Assembly (NCBI GenBank): GCA_026401035.1
Contig: JAPLNR010000064.1
Coordinates: 1 to 64,000 of the forward strand
Direction of reading: 5' to 3'
Length of the DNA: 64,000 bases
From: Planctomycetia bacterium
Lineage (GTDB): Bacteria > Planctomycetota > Planctomycetia > Pirellulales > UBA1268
Part shown: positions 18,710 to 26,844 of the stretch, one piece after another
How positions within the stretch are numbered: the stretch's first letter is position 1
Layout: each line of letters opens with the position of its first letter
Notes under the pieces: model-generated
Told to the model about the DNA's origin: nothing
The model's database searches: none
What the model saw: the letters and a program-made list of their open reading frames with translations, nothing else
Program-made: the position numbers and the translations under genes

Positions 18710-18902
18710 GAAGGTTTCAGAAATATCCTTGCTTTGAATTGGGCGACCCTCGCGGCCGCCCGTACCAACCTCGCGAAAGCACAAGGTGGTGACCTGACCT
18801 GGCAACAGGGCGGGAGGATATGCGTTGGGAGCGTCTCCCGGCGAAGCTTTCGAGGATGCATTCGAAAGCACCTTCCTTTCCATCATCGGAAAGGAAAGCG
18901 TC

Positions 18903-19154
18903 ATGCCCGTCGGCTATCCATCGATTCGGGTCCTCAATCACAATCCGACACACCATCTGTGGAACAACAACGGAACATGGTGGGTGCATTTCACGGTTCA
19001 CTTCGACCAGCGGAAGCGCCGCGTCAGAAGATCGCTCAAGACCCGGTCGTTGACCGAGGCGGTCGAGCGTCGCGATGCCTTGCTGCTGCGGATCAGCCAG
19101 GAGGGTGAGCTGGTGCCGGAGCGGTTTTCCTACGACCGGCGGGCCATCGTCTAA
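18903..19154 (+). CDS. Small protein resembling an integrase arm-binding domain
   Basis: 83 aa. ATG at 18903 preceded by GGAAAGGA. The segment GTWWVHFTVHFDQRKRRVR followed by SLKTRSLTEAVERRDALL has the strand-strand-strand-helix pattern of the N-terminal arm-type DNA-binding domain of tyrosine recombinases (three strands then a helix carrying A-x-x-x-R-D). No catalytic domain follows: the frame stops properly after RRAIV. It may be a stand-alone DNA-binding protein or the left-over start of an integrase. It lies at the left edge of the accessory stretch that ends at tRNA-Arg. Confidence 0.5.
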   Translation: MPVGYPSIRVLNHNPTHHLWNNNGTWWVHFTVHFDQRKRRVRRSLKTRSLTEAVERRDALLLRISQEGELVPERFSYDRRAIV

Positions 19155-19344
19155 ATCGCGTGCGTCGGAATCGTGGAGAGGGGGGCCGTACCGCCGCAAT
19201 GCTTCGGGTCAGGGAAACTGTACTGGCAAGACCGCGCCTGTCCGGCAACCTGGTCGGTGTTTCAACGGCTGGCGTCACGTGCCACGGGCACGGCCGCCGA
19301 AGAATTTTCAGCGGGTGGCGGTTTGCGATCGCAAGGAGGCGACG

Positions 19345-20073
19345 ATGCGCAGGGTTTCATACGGGCTGGTGGCAGTCCTGGGCATGCTGATCGTGGCGGA
19401 CACCGCCGCGGCGCGGCCTTTCGGATACATCTGGGAGAAGCGCAAGGCCGAACTCTATGCGCGGTTGTCGCGGGACGTATCGGTCCGCGTGAATGCCCGC
19501 GTCAACGCGGCGAAGAAGGCACTGCAAGACTCGCTCGACGCGCAGGTGGCCGACGAGGCGGCGAAACTCCAGGAGCAGGCGGAGGCCGGTGCGCAGGAAC
19601 TCGATGCCCGATTTGGCGAGGAAATCCACGCCCTCGACGAGGCCTTCGCAGTCGAATCGAAAGCGCTCCGCGAGCGGTTTGATCTGCAGTTGCAGGATCT
19701 GAAGAAGAAGGTGGACGCGGATGTCGCGGCAGCCAGTGCCGCGGCGGCAGCCAAGATCGAGGTCGATGCAAAACAGGCCGTCGCAGACGCGGCAGCCGTC
19801 AACACCGACCTTCAGAAGGACGTCACGGCCAAGACCGAGGCGGAAATCAAACGCATCGAGCAACAGTCGGCGGTTGAAATCAAAAATATCCTGGCAGCGA
19901 CCGAGAAGAAGGTGGACGTCGAACTGACAAAAATGAAGGCCCACATCGACCAGCAGGTCGCCGAGATCGCGAAGCGGCTGGAGGCGGATCGTGCCGCGGC
20001 AGAGAAGAAGCCCGCCGAAGCCGAAGCCGACGTGGAAGGTGGCTCAGATTCAGACGCCGACGCGGCGGATTGA
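19345..20073 (+). CDS. Exported coiled-coil, apolipoprotein-like protein
   Basis: 242 aa. ATG at 19345 with an AAGGAGG at 19333-19339. A signal peptide spans residues 1-23 (VAVLGMLIVADTAAA, cleavage after Ala). The rest is almost entirely one long amphipathic helix rich in Ala, Lys, Glu and Asp (residues 30-220), with heptad-like spacing and repeats such as AAAAAKIEVDAKQAVADAAA, ending in an acidic tail (GGSDSDADAAD). It resembles apolipoprotein/ATP-synthase-b-type coiled coils only in composition, so no function is assigned. The 190 bases upstream hold no other gene. Confidence 0.6.
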   Translation: MRRVSYGLVAVLGMLIVADTAAARPFGYIWEKRKAELYARLSRDVSVRVNARVNAAKKALQDSLDAQVADEAAKLQEQAEAGAQELDARFGEEIHALDEAFAVESKALRERFDLQLQDLKKKVDADVAAASAAAAAKIEVDAKQAVADAAAVNTDLQKDVTAKTEAEIKRIEQQSAVEIKNILAATEKKVDVELTKMKAHIDQQVAEIAKRLEADRAAAEKKPAEAEADVEGGSDSDADAAD

Positions 20074-20217
20074 GCCAGGCGGCCCCGGTGGTCCCGTGCG
20101 TAGCGTCCGGGAGATCCAACGCATGGCAGCGGTGATGGCGGCCGATGACCGCTGCCAAGCCGACGGTCTCGGTGCGACGGGCAAGACTCTTTCGAAGACC
20201 TCATCTGCGGCGCGCCG

Positions 20218-20341
20218 CTATCGGCCCGTGTCCACGCTGAACTGCACCTCGACGAGGTCGTCGATCTTGTCCTTGCCATACGTCATGCCAAAGTCTTGGC
20301 GATTGATCGCCACGGCCCCTTTGAGCCTGAGAGCATCGCCG
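20218..20341 (-). pseudogene. YceI-family protein, C-terminal remnant
   Basis: Reading the minus strand from 20341 gives GDALRLKGAVAINRQ, then DFGMTYGKDKIDDLVEVQFS, then a stop at 20218. This matches the last beta strands of YceI-like lipocalin-fold proteins (I-x-R-x-D-F-G-M-T-Y, then D-x-V-E-V-x-F-x-V). The rest of the domain, normally about 130 more residues and a signal peptide, is missing: upstream the frame runs into the recombinase remnant on the other strand. So a yceI-like gene was cut by insertion or deletion with its breakpoint between about 20341 and 20383. Confidence 0.55.
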
Positions 20342-20382
20342 TCTTCCGCATCGTGTTTCCGCTTGAGGTCAGCAAGGAGCCC

Positions 20383-21542
20383 GAGGTGAGCGGCGAAATC
20401 GCCGACCGCCCGGGCATCAATCAGGTCTGGGCCGGCATAGAGGCCAAGCGATGGGACCTGATCATCGCCGAGGAGTCGAGCCGCCTCTACCGCCACCACA
20501 CGAAGGCGGGCGAACTGTTCGAGTCGGCGGTGGACGCCGGCGTGCGGGTGATCTGCCCGTCGGACTACATCGATACGGCCGACGATGACTGGCCCGACCG
20601 GCTGCATACGTGCCAGATGCAGCACTCGCGGTCGAACTTCTACACCCGGCAACGGATCCGCCGGGCGAGACGTCGGCCGAGGTGGGCGAGTGGCTCGACT
20701 CGATCAAGTTCGCCAAGGCGAAATGGTCGCGGCAGTCCAAGTGGACCACCTACAACGTCAACTCGATTATCCGCAGGACGATCTATCGCGGCTTCGAGAC
20801 CAACCGCGTGAAAGTCGAGAAGCGGAAGCTTCGCACGGGCAAGTCGCAGCCTGTCTGGAACGACGAAGACAAGATCCAAACGCGGGAGAGCCCGCATCTG
20901 CGGATCGTCTCGGACCATCTCTGGTACATGGCCAACGAGGTCGTCGACAAGCGACGCGTGTTCCAGAAGCCCGTTCGCGGCGCGGGCCACCCGCTCCGCG
21001 GCACAACTCGGCAGCGGCGCGGGCTGCTTGCCGGCGTGTTCACCTGCGGCGTCTGCGGCTCGCCGATGTACTCGCACGGCAAGACGGACGGCGTCTTCCG
21101 GTGCTCGGGGGCCACTGAGCTCAAGAAGCTCGACAAGGACGAGAAGAAGCTCGTGGCAGCGCTGCCGCCGGCGGTGGCGGGCCCGCTCCGCCAGGCGGCC
21201 ACGGCGGAGGGCGAGCCACCGGCTGGCGAGCCCGCGAAGATGCTTCAGCGGACACTGGTGGTGAATGCGTTTGCCGAGCCGCAGCTGGTAAAGCACGCCT
21301 GCGTGATCGTGCAGCGTCGGCTGGAGGGGAAGACCTACAAGGAGATCGCCAAAGAACTCGATCTCACGAAGGACCACATCCAGAACTGCGCCCGGATCAC
21401 GAAGTTGATGGAGGAGGCAGGCATTCCCGAGCCCTACCACCGACTGACGGAGAAACCGGCCAGGGTCGCCCGGTGGTGCAGCAAGCACTGGCTGAAGGCG
21501 GGCGACCGCAAGGGCGGCGGCAAACGCCGCCGGGCGTCATGA
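20383..21542 (+). pseudogene. Large serine recombinase, frameshifted and internally deleted
   Basis: Two pieces in different frames. Bases 20383-20640 encode the second half of a resolvase catalytic domain (WDLIIAEESSRLYRHHTKAG, then GVRVICPSDYIDT and NFYTRQRIRRA). Bases about 20660-21542, in another frame, encode the recombinase domain (NVNSIIRRTIYRGF), a damaged zinc ribbon (FTCGVCGSPMYS, FRC) and a C-terminal helix-turn-helix tail (GKTYKEIAKELDL). The N-terminal part with the catalytic serine is absent, about 60-80 residues after RQRIRRA are missing, and the second half of the zinc ribbon is gone. It cannot be functional. It abuts the YceI remnant on its left. Confidence 0.75.
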
Positions 21543-21609
21543 CGCCGTCGGCGGTATACTGGTCCATGCTGATAGAAAAACGTTCTGCCCCTTTTTCGGG
21601 AACGCAGCC

Positions 21610-21834
21610 ATGAGCAGAGTCACCGTCGATCCAAAGCAGATGAACGGCGTGCCGTGCATTCGCGGCCTGCGAATTCCCGTGGCGACCGTCGTCGGCATGA
21701 TTGCGGAAGGAATGACGAAAGAAGACATTCTTCGAGCTTTTCCCGACCTGCAGGCGGAGGACGTTCACGCGGCGCTCTCTTACGCCGCTGAGGCCGTGCG
21801 AGAGCGGGAACTTCCGCTGCTGCATGCCTCATGA
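21610..21834 (+). CDS. DUF433-family antitoxin
   Basis: 74 aa. VDPKQMNGVPCIRGLRIPV and VVGMIAEGMTKEDILRAFPDL are the DUF433 (VapB-like, winged helix) signature, and DVHAALSYAAE closes the domain. By family it is the antitoxin partner of DUF5615 PIN-like toxins and is expected to bind its toxin and its own promoter. Its stop overlaps the start of the toxin gene (ATGA at 21831-21834). Confidence 0.88.
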   Translation: MSRVTVDPKQMNGVPCIRGLRIPVATVVGMIAEGMTKEDILRAFPDLQAEDVHAALSYAAEAVRERELPLLHAS

Positions 21835-22205
21835 GATTCCTCATCGACAATGCTCTTTCACCGGTTGTCGCAGAAGGCCTGCGGCAGGCAGACCATGATG
21901 CAATTCACGTCAGGGATTTGGGGCTTGCGGCTGCGGATGACGAAACGATTTTTGAGCACGCGGACCGCGATCAACGGGTTATCATCTCGGCGGATACCGA
22001 CTTCGGCACGATTCTCGCTATGCGAAACGTGGCGAGGCCGTCGGTGATTCTGTTTCGTGGAGCGACCCCCCGAAACCCGATCGGCCAGGTCAAGCTGTTG
22101 CTTGCCAATCTTCGCGAGATAGCACCGAGTGTCGAACGCGGCGCCGTCGTGGTGCTAGAGCCCCAGCGAATCAGAATCCGCACGCTGCCGATGATCTCTT
22201 CGTAG
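21831..22205 (+). CDS. DUF5615 PIN-like toxin
   Basis: 124 aa. MRFLIDNALSPVVAEGLRQ, then HDAIHVRDLGL and DQRVIISADTDFGTIL, give the acidic pattern of PIN-like (Mut7-C/DUF5615) nucleases: Asp6, Asp29, Asp56 (approx.) and the D-x-D-F pair. Likely an RNase toxin of the VapC type, inhibited by the DUF433 protein translated just before it. The pair sits inside a decayed mobile stretch, which fits a cargo or plasmid/island stabilisation module. Confidence 0.88.
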   Translation: MRFLIDNALSPVVAEGLRQADHDAIHVRDLGLAAADDETIFEHADRDQRVIISADTDFGTILAMRNVARPSVILFRGATPRNPIGQVKLLLANLREIAPSVERGAVVVLEPQRIRIRTLPMISS

Positions 22206-22309
22206 ACCTCACGGCCGCATCGCCTTGCACGCGTCGTGGCATTTCCGGCAGGCCGCCAGGGGCCGTCTACGTGGTGCCCAGGGCCCGCGGTGGCCGAAAC
22301 CTAGGCACG

Positions 22310-22520
22310 CATGCCAAGCGGCTTGTGGCGAAGGCGGGCGTTGAGGTGTGGCCGAAGATGTTCGTGAACCTTCGTGGCAGCCGATCGGACGATCTGGACC
22401 GCAATCCGGAGATCACGGAAAAGGCGATCGACGTTTGGATCGGCAACTCGGAACGAATCCGCCGGCGTCACTATCACGGGGTGCGGCCGGAAGACTGGGC
22501 GGCAGCCACCGGAAAAACGG
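22310..22520 (+). pseudogene. Tyrosine recombinase (integrase), C-terminal remnant
   Basis: The frame encodes AKRLVAKAGVEVWPKMFVNL, then RGSRSDDL and IDVWIGNSERIRRRHYHGVR. This is the end of a tyrosine recombinase catalytic domain in the planctomycetal form: the Arg of the NLRxSR motif and the nucleophile Tyr in RHYHGV. Everything upstream (arm domain, core-binding domain, first Arg) is missing, and no start is visible. The frame then runs on through junk into the 3' end of tRNA-Arg at 22628. An integrase end next to a tRNA 3' end is the typical arrangement at an integrative-element att site. Confidence 0.7.
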
Positions 22521-22627
22521 CGCAAATTCCGGCGCGCCCAGCGTCGTTCAGGAGTGTTCAGGAGCCATCAACCCTTCACGACGCCCGCAAAAAATCGCTT
22601 GGCGTCGTGAAGGACGCGGAAACTCAA

Positions 22628-22701
22628 TACCCCCGACTGGGGTCGAACCAGTAACCTTCAGCTTCGGAGGCTGACGCTCTATCCAATTGAGCTACGGGAG
22701 C
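22628..22701 (-). tRNA. tRNA-Arg (anticodon CCG)
   Basis: Reading the minus strand from 22701: acceptor GCTCCCG pairs with CGGGGGT (two G-T pairs), D arm with AGCTCAATTGG and GAGC, anticodon stem TCAGC/GCTGA around CTCCGAA (anticodon CCG), T arm ACTGG-TTCGACC-CCAGT and discriminator A. No CCA is encoded. Its 3' end faces left, towards the recombinase remnants, consistent with use as an integration site. Confidence 0.95.
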
Positions 22702-22779
22702 ATACCGACCGAAGTCTACCACCCAACGGCGGCTGGCAACAGGATTCCACTATCGGCCGCGGCTGGTGCGGTTGATGGA

Positions 22780-23805
22780 TCAGGCCGAACGCCGCAGTGG
22801 CGCCGCCGACGGACCCTGTTTTGGCCGGCTGGCCTCGGCATGCGGGCCATCGATCCGAATCGTCCGCATCCCCGCCGACTCTTCCCGCTCGGCGGCCGCC
22901 CGCGCCATCGTTCGCAACTGCCGGTAACGGGGCAGGTAGGAGCCAAATTGCATCAGCGCCACGGCCCGGCCCACGAGCATCGGCGCCGTGCCGAAGGGTG
23001 CGCGGGCCACCGCATGCCGCACGATCTCGATCAGATGCAGCACCAGACCCGCCACGAGCGGCCGGCCCGCCACCGATCGCCAGAAGAGCCGCTCGGCATG
23101 GAGCCCAGACTTGAATGGCTGCTTGTGTTGCTTCGAAAGCGGCGCCGCCACCACCCGCGATGAAGTCTCGAGCACGACCGGACAGCCGGTCTGCGCGACG
23201 GCGACGGCCATGTCGACATCGGCACAGCTGTCGCCGCACGCGGTCGAGAATCCGGGTCCCGCCTGCTGCAGGATGTCGGCCCGCCAGAAGCCAGCTTCGA
23301 GCACCGGACCGTGCGGCGCAACGGCGGCTGCCGCCATCTTCGCCACGCTGTTCGCAGAGCGGCGGGGCGCGATCGCAATCCGCCGGCCACCGCGGCCGTA
23401 GCGGATGCCCGCACCCACGACGCGCTCCTGATCGTCGACCGCCACGGACAGCGGCACCACCGCCGCTGCGTTACTGGTTTCAAAGCGGGCCAGTGGCCCG
23501 GCCGTCCAGCCTTCGGTGGCCCGCCAGCCGGCAGCGAGGATATGGATCACCTCGCCTTCGCTCGCAGCGATGCCGAGATTCGTGCAGGCCACGAGGCTCG
23601 AGCCGATGGGCGCCTGAACGAACCGCACTTCCTCGCGGATATTCCAGGGGTCGCCATATTCGCAGCCCAGCGCCACGACAATCTCGCAGCCGTCGGGACG
23701 GTTTTCCAACACGCTGACGAGCGTGTCTTCCAGCGCGGAGGTGCCCGTCGCCGCCGGGATGACAATCGACAGTCTGGGCCGACACGAGACCGATCGCGAC
23801 ATCAT
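22780..23805 (-). CDS. Family 2-type glycosyltransferase
   Basis: 341 aa. RLSIVIPAATGTSALEDTLV (residues 10-30) and EIVVALGCEYGDPWN, followed by VACTNLGIAASEGEVIHILAAG, match a GT-A fold, but the usual DDD/DxD is replaced by an I-L-A-A-G at the sugar-nucleotide site and the C-terminal half (LEAGFWRADILQQAGPGF, CADVDMAVAVAQTGCPVV) carries the acceptor-site ED equivalent only weakly. It may be a non-canonical or inactive member. Function in envelope glycan synthesis is inference. Two adjacent ATG codons at 23800-23805 make the start MM; a Ser/Pro/Lys-rich C-terminal tail follows the domain. Confidence 0.6.
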   Translation of the reverse strand: MMSRSVSCRPRLSIVIPAATGTSALEDTLVSVLENRPDGCEIVVALGCEYGDPWNIREEVRFVQAPIGSSLVACTNLGIAASEGEVIHILAAGWRATEGWTAGPLARFETSNAAAVVPLSVAVDDQERVVGAGIRYGRGGRRIAIAPRRSANSVAKMAAAAVAPHGPVLEAGFWRADILQQAGPGFSTACGDSCADVDMAVAVAQTGCPVVLETSSRVVAAPLSKQHKQPFKSGLHAERLFWRSVAGRPLVAGLVLHLIEIVRHAVARAPFGTAPMLVGRAVALMQFGSYLPRYRQLRTMARAAAEREESAGMRTIRIDGPHAEASRPKQGPSAAPLRRSA

Positions 23806-23903
23806 CTATCCCCCCGCTGGCGTGAGCCCCTGCCCGCTGTGACGGCGCAGAACTACCGACACGAATTCTCTAAAACGACAAATCCCGCTTGGCAGCGACC
23901 GCT

Positions 23904-24173
23904 TCAGGCCGCGGCCCGCTGCGGCTGCAGTTCGGTGAACAAGTTGACCGTCTGCAGCATCTCGCCATCGGCGTCGTAAAACTGCAGGACGCCCACGTCG
24001 ATCAGCCACATGGCGAACATGTCCGACACGCGATAACAGCGGGCCACGCAGCGGCCGCGATCGATGCGGATATTCTCCTGCACCTCGGCCACGTCAACGG
24101 CCTCGAGGCCGAGGTCGAGAAAGTAGCGGGTAACGAGGTGCCGCACGTCGGCGGCATGCATGTGCAATCGCAT
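23904..24173 (-). CDS. Small conserved protein of unknown function
   Basis: 89 aa. Start chosen at the ATG at 24173 because an AGGAGG (complement of 24183-24188) lies nine bases upstream; an in-frame TTG earlier would overlap that site. The protein has no signal peptide: MRLHMHAADVRHLVTRYFLD, a central acidic/basic segment with two Cys (RCVARC) and an alternating beta C-terminus (MWLIDVGVLQFYDADG). I do not recognise it. The strong ribosome-binding site argues for a real gene. The 265 bases between it and the lipoate-ligase gene hold nothing I can identify. Confidence 0.6.
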   Translation of the reverse strand: MRLHMHAADVRHLVTRYFLDLGLEAVDVAEVQENIRIDRGRCVARCYRVSDMFAMWLIDVGVLQFYDADGEMLQTVNLFTELQPQRAAA

Positions 24174-24447
24174 GGAAGGCAACCTCCTGTTGCAAACTGG
24201 GCGAACGACTTCCTGTCGATCGGGGGCGGAACCTTACCGGGGACTACTCGGCGACGGTAGGCGACTTTCTCCGCTCCCGATCCTTCACCGATCCCTCTGA
24301 CAGAGTCGTCATCGTCCCGAAGCCTTTGCCGGGATGATTTTCCCGTAGCGAGTCTTTCCAACCCTCACTATCCGACGCGTCTTGCCAGGCTGCCTCGTCG
24401 TGCCAGATCGCACAGCCTGCCAAAAAGCGGGGCCTGCTTCAGCCGGA

Positions 24448-25251
24448 CTACAGCCGATTCGTCCAATCTTCCTGCGAATACCGCTCCCGCACGAGCCGCT
24501 CGACCCGGTCGTGGGGGATCGCGCAGCGGGTGGCGACCGCGCCGAAGGCCTGCCGCACCAGCGACTCGAGCGCCGGCCGCCCCAGATGCAGGTTGGCCAG
24601 AAATTCACCGTGGGGGCGGCGGGCCCGGTAGTCGGGTTCGCGGGGCGGATGACGCAGAACGCGGGAAATGAGGCTGATGTCGAAATCGTCGAGTAGCGTG
24701 CCGTGGTAGAGCACGCCGTGCCGCCGCACCCGCAGGGCGTTGCCCGAAAACTTCAGCGCAGCGCCAGCGGCGCCTTGCATGAGCACCAGGTCGCTCGAAC
24801 CCCGGCGATCCACCGCGAGCCCCGCGGCGCACAATGCCTGCCGCAGCGGACCGAGCAGCGCCGCATGAATCCGTTCGATGGGCGGAGCGCCTTCCGGATG
24901 CGGCACGATCACCGACCACATCAGGCAGCCCGGCCCAAGCACCACCGTGAGCCCGCCACTCGGCCGCCGGCAGACCCGCACGCCGAGTGCGGCGCACGAC
25001 TCGCGGTCGATCTCCTCGTCGAGCCGGCTCGACGAGCCGACCACCACGGCCGGCGTGGCCGCCATCCAGGTTCGCACCACTGCGCCGGTGGCAATGCCTT
25101 CGTGCGCCTCCTCCAGCAGGGCCTCGTCGAGGGCGAGATGCTCCTCGACCGTGTCGAATCGGGCGTCGAGCCACTCTGCCGCCCAGGCCTGACCGTCCGG
25201 AACCGCGGCCAAAGCGTGGTCTGCTTCGTGATGGGCGGGACGTTGACGCAC
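24448..25251 (-). CDS. Lipoate-protein ligase A-like (BPL/LPL domain)
   Basis: 267 aa. The catalytic BPL_LplA fold is visible: TWMAATPAVVVGSSSRLDEE (strand and loop), VCRRPSGGLTVVLGPGCLMW (the RR-x-SGG nucleotide loop) and ALKFSGNALRVRRHGVLYHG (the catalytic Lys in K-F-S-G-N, then H-G-T-L-L). Such enzymes attach lipoate or octanoate to acyl-carrier domains of 2-oxoacid dehydrogenases or GcvH. It lacks the C-terminal LplA accessory domain, so it may be a transferase (LipM/LipL-like) or work with a partner. Divergent from the HEAT gene at 25345. Confidence 0.82.
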   Translation of the reverse strand: MRQRPAHHEADHALAAVPDGQAWAAEWLDARFDTVEEHLALDEALLEEAHEGIATGAVVRTWMAATPAVVVGSSSRLDEEIDRESCAALGVRVCRRPSGGLTVVLGPGCLMWSVIVPHPEGAPPIERIHAALLGPLRQALCAAGLAVDRRGSSDLVLMQGAAGAALKFSGNALRVRRHGVLYHGTLLDDFDISLISRVLRHPPREPDYRARRPHGEFLANLHLGRPALESLVRQAFGAVATRCAIPHDRVERLVRERYSQEDWTNRL

Positions 25252-25344
25252 GGGGCGACTCCCCTAGACTTCCAGATATCCGCGGCCCGGCAACGCACCG
25301 CGGCCTCCAACCCATTCTCTTGCTTCGGCAATCGGGCCCGCCAC

Positions 25345-26358
25345 ATGGCAGACACACCCCAGCGGTCGCTTTCACCTGACGACTCGCTGCCGCCCGTCGA
25401 GCCGCCGAGCGCTGCGTTTCTCGTGCAGCTGTTCCTCGTGCCGGGGCTGATCGTCACCATCATCGTCTGTGTCTGGCTCGCATTCCACTGGCTCGCGCAT
25501 CTGGGCAACGATCCGCAGGCCTACGTCCGCACCCTTCGCCGCAATAACGAGGGCCGCTGGCAGGCCGCGCTGAATCTGGCCAATGATCTCCGTGGGCCGG
25601 GGGGCGGAGCCCTGAAGTCGGACGAAGCCCTCGCCACCGAACTCGGCCGGATTCTCGACGACGAGGCGAAGAGCGGCCGCACGGGGGAGCAGACGCAGAC
25701 ATTGAAGGTGTATCTCTGCCGGGCGCTGGGGGAGTTTTCGATTCCGGCGGCTGCGGAGCCGCTCGTCGCCCGGGCGGAGAACGTGGCCGATCCGCAGACG
25801 GCGCGGGCGGCCGTCGAGGCGCTCTCCGTGCTGCAGACGAATCTCATCGCCGCCGACCGCGCGGCAGCCGATCCCGCCGCGCTCACCGGCGCCGTCATCG
25901 CCGCCTCCCGGAGCGACGACGTGCCGCTGCGGCTGGCAGCGGCCTTCACCCTCGGCGTGGTGGGCGGACCGGACGCAGTCGATCGGCTGCTGGTGCTGGC
26001 CGGCGATGCATCGGATGACGTCCGGTTCAACGCGGCGCTCGGGCTTGCCCGGCAGGGCAGGGAAGAGGCGGTCGACGGCCTCGTCGAAATGCTGTCGCTC
26101 CCCGATGTGCCGCCGGCGGCTGCCGCTGCGGACCGCGGCGCGGACGCGGCCCAGTCGCAGCGCTACAAGCGGGCGCTCGTCGTGGTCAACGCCCTGCGCG
26201 GCGTGGCCCTGCTCGTTGACACCACACACCAGCCGCCCCCGAAGAGTATCCTTGACCGCGTGCAGGCCGCCACGCAGGATCCGGTGGCCGACGTGCGCTC
26301 GAGCGCCGCCGCGGTGCTCAAAAAGATCGAGCGTCTGTCGGTCACGCCGACAGGCTGA
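25345..26358 (+). CDS. Membrane-anchored HEAT-repeat protein
   Basis: 337 aa from the ATG at 25345. One transmembrane helix at about residues 25-48 (FLVQLFLVPGLIVTIIVCVW) leaves a short N-terminus inside and a large C-terminal part. From about residue 65 alpha-alpha HEAT units repeat: ALGEFSIPAAAEPLVAR, ARAAVEALSVLQ, PLRLAAAFTLGVVGGPDAVDRLL and VRFNAALGLARQGREEAVDGL, then VADVRSSAAAVLKKIERL. A scaffold at the membrane; no enzymatic motif. The 3' end overlaps a copy of the dispersed palindromic repeat (26349-26370). Confidence 0.75.
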   Translation: MADTPQRSLSPDDSLPPVEPPSAAFLVQLFLVPGLIVTIIVCVWLAFHWLAHLGNDPQAYVRTLRRNNEGRWQAALNLANDLRGPGGGALKSDEALATELGRILDDEAKSGRTGEQTQTLKVYLCRALGEFSIPAAAEPLVARAENVADPQTARAAVEALSVLQTNLIAADRAAADPAALTGAVIAASRSDDVPLRLAAAFTLGVVGGPDAVDRLLVLAGDASDDVRFNAALGLARQGREEAVDGLVEMLSLPDVPPAAAAADRGADAAQSQRYKRALVVVNALRGVALLVDTTHQPPPKSILDRVQAATQDPVADVRSSAAAVLKKIERLSVTPTG

Positions 26359-26370
26359 AACCCGTCCCAC
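26349..26370. repeat. Dispersed palindromic repeat, copy 2
   Basis: GACAGGCTGAAACCCGTCCCAC across its 22 bases, starting inside the last codons of the HEAT-repeat gene and ending just before the ferritin-like gene's ribosome-binding site. Same family as 81-102, 36395-36416 and 52222-52270. Confidence 0.55.
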
Positions 26371-26388
26371 TTTCCTCAGGAGCCCATC

Positions 26389-26841
26389 ATGGCAGCGACG
26401 ACCCAGCAGACGATCGAACTTCTTCTCGAGAGCTACAGCATGGAACTCGAGACCGTGATGAACTACCTCGCCAACAGCGTAAACCTCGACGGCGTGCGGG
26501 CCGAAGAGATCAAGAAGTCGCTCGGCGGAGACGTGCTGGGGGAGATCACCCACGCCCAGCAGCTCGCCAATCGGATCAAGCAGATCGGCGGCCATATCCC
26601 CGGTTCCAAGGCTCTCACGCTCGGCAAGCAAATTCAGCCCGTTACCGACACCACCGATGTGGTGGGCGTGATCAGGTCGGTGATCGCCGCCGAGGAAGCG
26701 GCCTGTGCGCAGTACAAGAAGATCATCAAGGCCGTCGAAGGCGAGGACTACGTCACGCAGGATCTCTGCGTTCGCATCCTGGCCGACGAGGAAGGCCATC
26801 TCGTGCAGTTCAAGGGCTTCCTGAAGGAATACACGAAGTAG
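26389..26841 (+). CDS. Ferritin-like (bacterioferritin/Dps-type) di-iron protein
   Basis: 150 aa, a four-helix ferritin-like protein with an SD (CAGGAG) before the ATG at 26389. Iron-type carboxylates are in place: Glu in SMELETVMNYL (helix A), E-x-x-H in LGEITHAQQL (helix B), E-E-A-A-C-A-Q-Y (helix C) and ADEEGHLVQF (helix D). No haem-binding Met site is clear. Iron storage or detoxification is the likely role; the small size fits bacterioferritin-like DUF2202/rubrerythrin-type members too. Confidence 0.85.
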   Translation: MAATTQQTIELLLESYSMELETVMNYLANSVNLDGVRAEEIKKSLGGDVLGEITHAQQLANRIKQIGGHIPGSKALTLGKQIQPVTDTTDVVGVIRSVIAAEEAACAQYKKIIKAVEGEDYVTQDLCVRILADEEGHLVQFKGFLKEYTK

Positions 26842-26844
26842 GCT

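Noticed and set aside
20610-21542. The recombinase part as an intact gene
   Set aside because: The catalytic half is in another frame, the serine end is absent and the zinc ribbon is broken, so I list it as a pseudogene.
22271-22654. A complete 127-aa protein next to tRNA-Arg
   Set aside because: It begins in unrelated sequence and ends inside the tRNA; only the middle matches an integrase end, so it is a remnant.
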